Shown piece by piece: positions 5,154-5,243 of a stretch of DNA of 5,243 nucleotides (position 1 is its first letter; each line of letters opens with the position of its first letter). Made by a program: the position numbers and the translations under genes. The stretch spans positions 1 through 5,243 of the forward strand of contig CALMIB010000481.1 in assembly GCA_937863945.1 (NCBI GenBank), written 5' to 3'. This DNA is from an uncultured Longilinea sp. (GTDB taxonomy: Bacteria > Chloroflexota > Anaerolineae > Anaerolineales > Anaerolineaceae). The notes under the pieces are model-generated. The model saw only the letters and a list, made by a program, of their open reading frames with translations, made no database searches and had not been told where the DNA came from.

Positions 5154-5243
5154 TTACGGCTGCAAGCTCAGTTCCAGGCTGGTCAGGGCCACCGTGCCAG
5201 GGATGCGACCGGCGCTTTCCTGGCGGAACACCAGCCGGGCGTT
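5154..5243 (-). CDS. 3' end of an unidentified leftward gene (partial)
   Basis: Reading leftward from the window edge, one frame is open for 29 codons and ends at TAA (complement 5154-5156). The visible tail includes RLVFRQESAGR and then ALTSLELSLQP at the C-terminus. The alternating hydrophobic pattern suggests beta strands, perhaps the last strands of a beta-sandwich or other extracellular domain, but I cannot name the family. Support for a real gene comes from the codon use, which resembles the neighbours, and from the leftward-oriented terminator placed 27 bp after the stop. Confidence 0.55.
   Translation of the reverse strand, partial: NARLVFRQESAGRIPGTVALTSLELSLQP

Overview
The window is a GC-rich bacterial chromosomal segment that reads mostly as ordinary housekeeping and accessory genes. 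The best guess for the source is a member of the Chloroflexota, probably Anaerolineae. This is inferred from the high GC content, the style of the MenA protein and the secreted SH3b-YkuD enzyme. No marker gene confirms it.

Layout from left to right: (1) The 5' end of a leftward gene (complement 1-50) is cut by the window edge. (2) A 238-bp divergent control region (51-288) carries two opposed sigma70-like promoters and a bulged inverted repeat. (3) A rightward three-gene operon (289-2774) encodes a complete NitT/TauT-type ABC importer: substrate-binding lipoprotein, ATPase and permease, with an 18-bp gap and then a 4-bp ATGA overlap. (4) A 43-bp convergent gap holds a hairpin terminator. (5) menA, on the minus strand (complement 2818-3732), encodes a 1,4-dihydroxy-2-naphthoate prenyltransferase of menaquinone synthesis. 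(6) A 185-bp divergent promoter region follows. (7) A rightward gene (3918-5084) encodes a secreted L,D-transpeptidase with two N-terminal SH3b-like repeats. (8) A second convergent gap holds a hairpin whose T-tract points leftward. (9) The last 29 codons of another leftward gene (complement 5154-5243) run off the right edge.

The importer genes work as one unit: the lipoprotein captures the solute outside the membrane, the permease dimer forms the channel, and the ATPase dimer powers it. The substrate cannot be assigned from this window. MenA (respiratory quinone) and the L,D-transpeptidase (cell-wall crosslinking) are transcribed divergently and have no obvious functional link to the importer.

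I found no mobile element, CRISPR array, tRNA/rRNA or recognisable riboswitch. Nothing here forms a clearly novel system. The points most worth a second look are the inverted repeat over the leftward promoter, the unassigned transporter substrate, the inverted repeat around the transpeptidase -10 element, and the domain structure of the transpeptidase.
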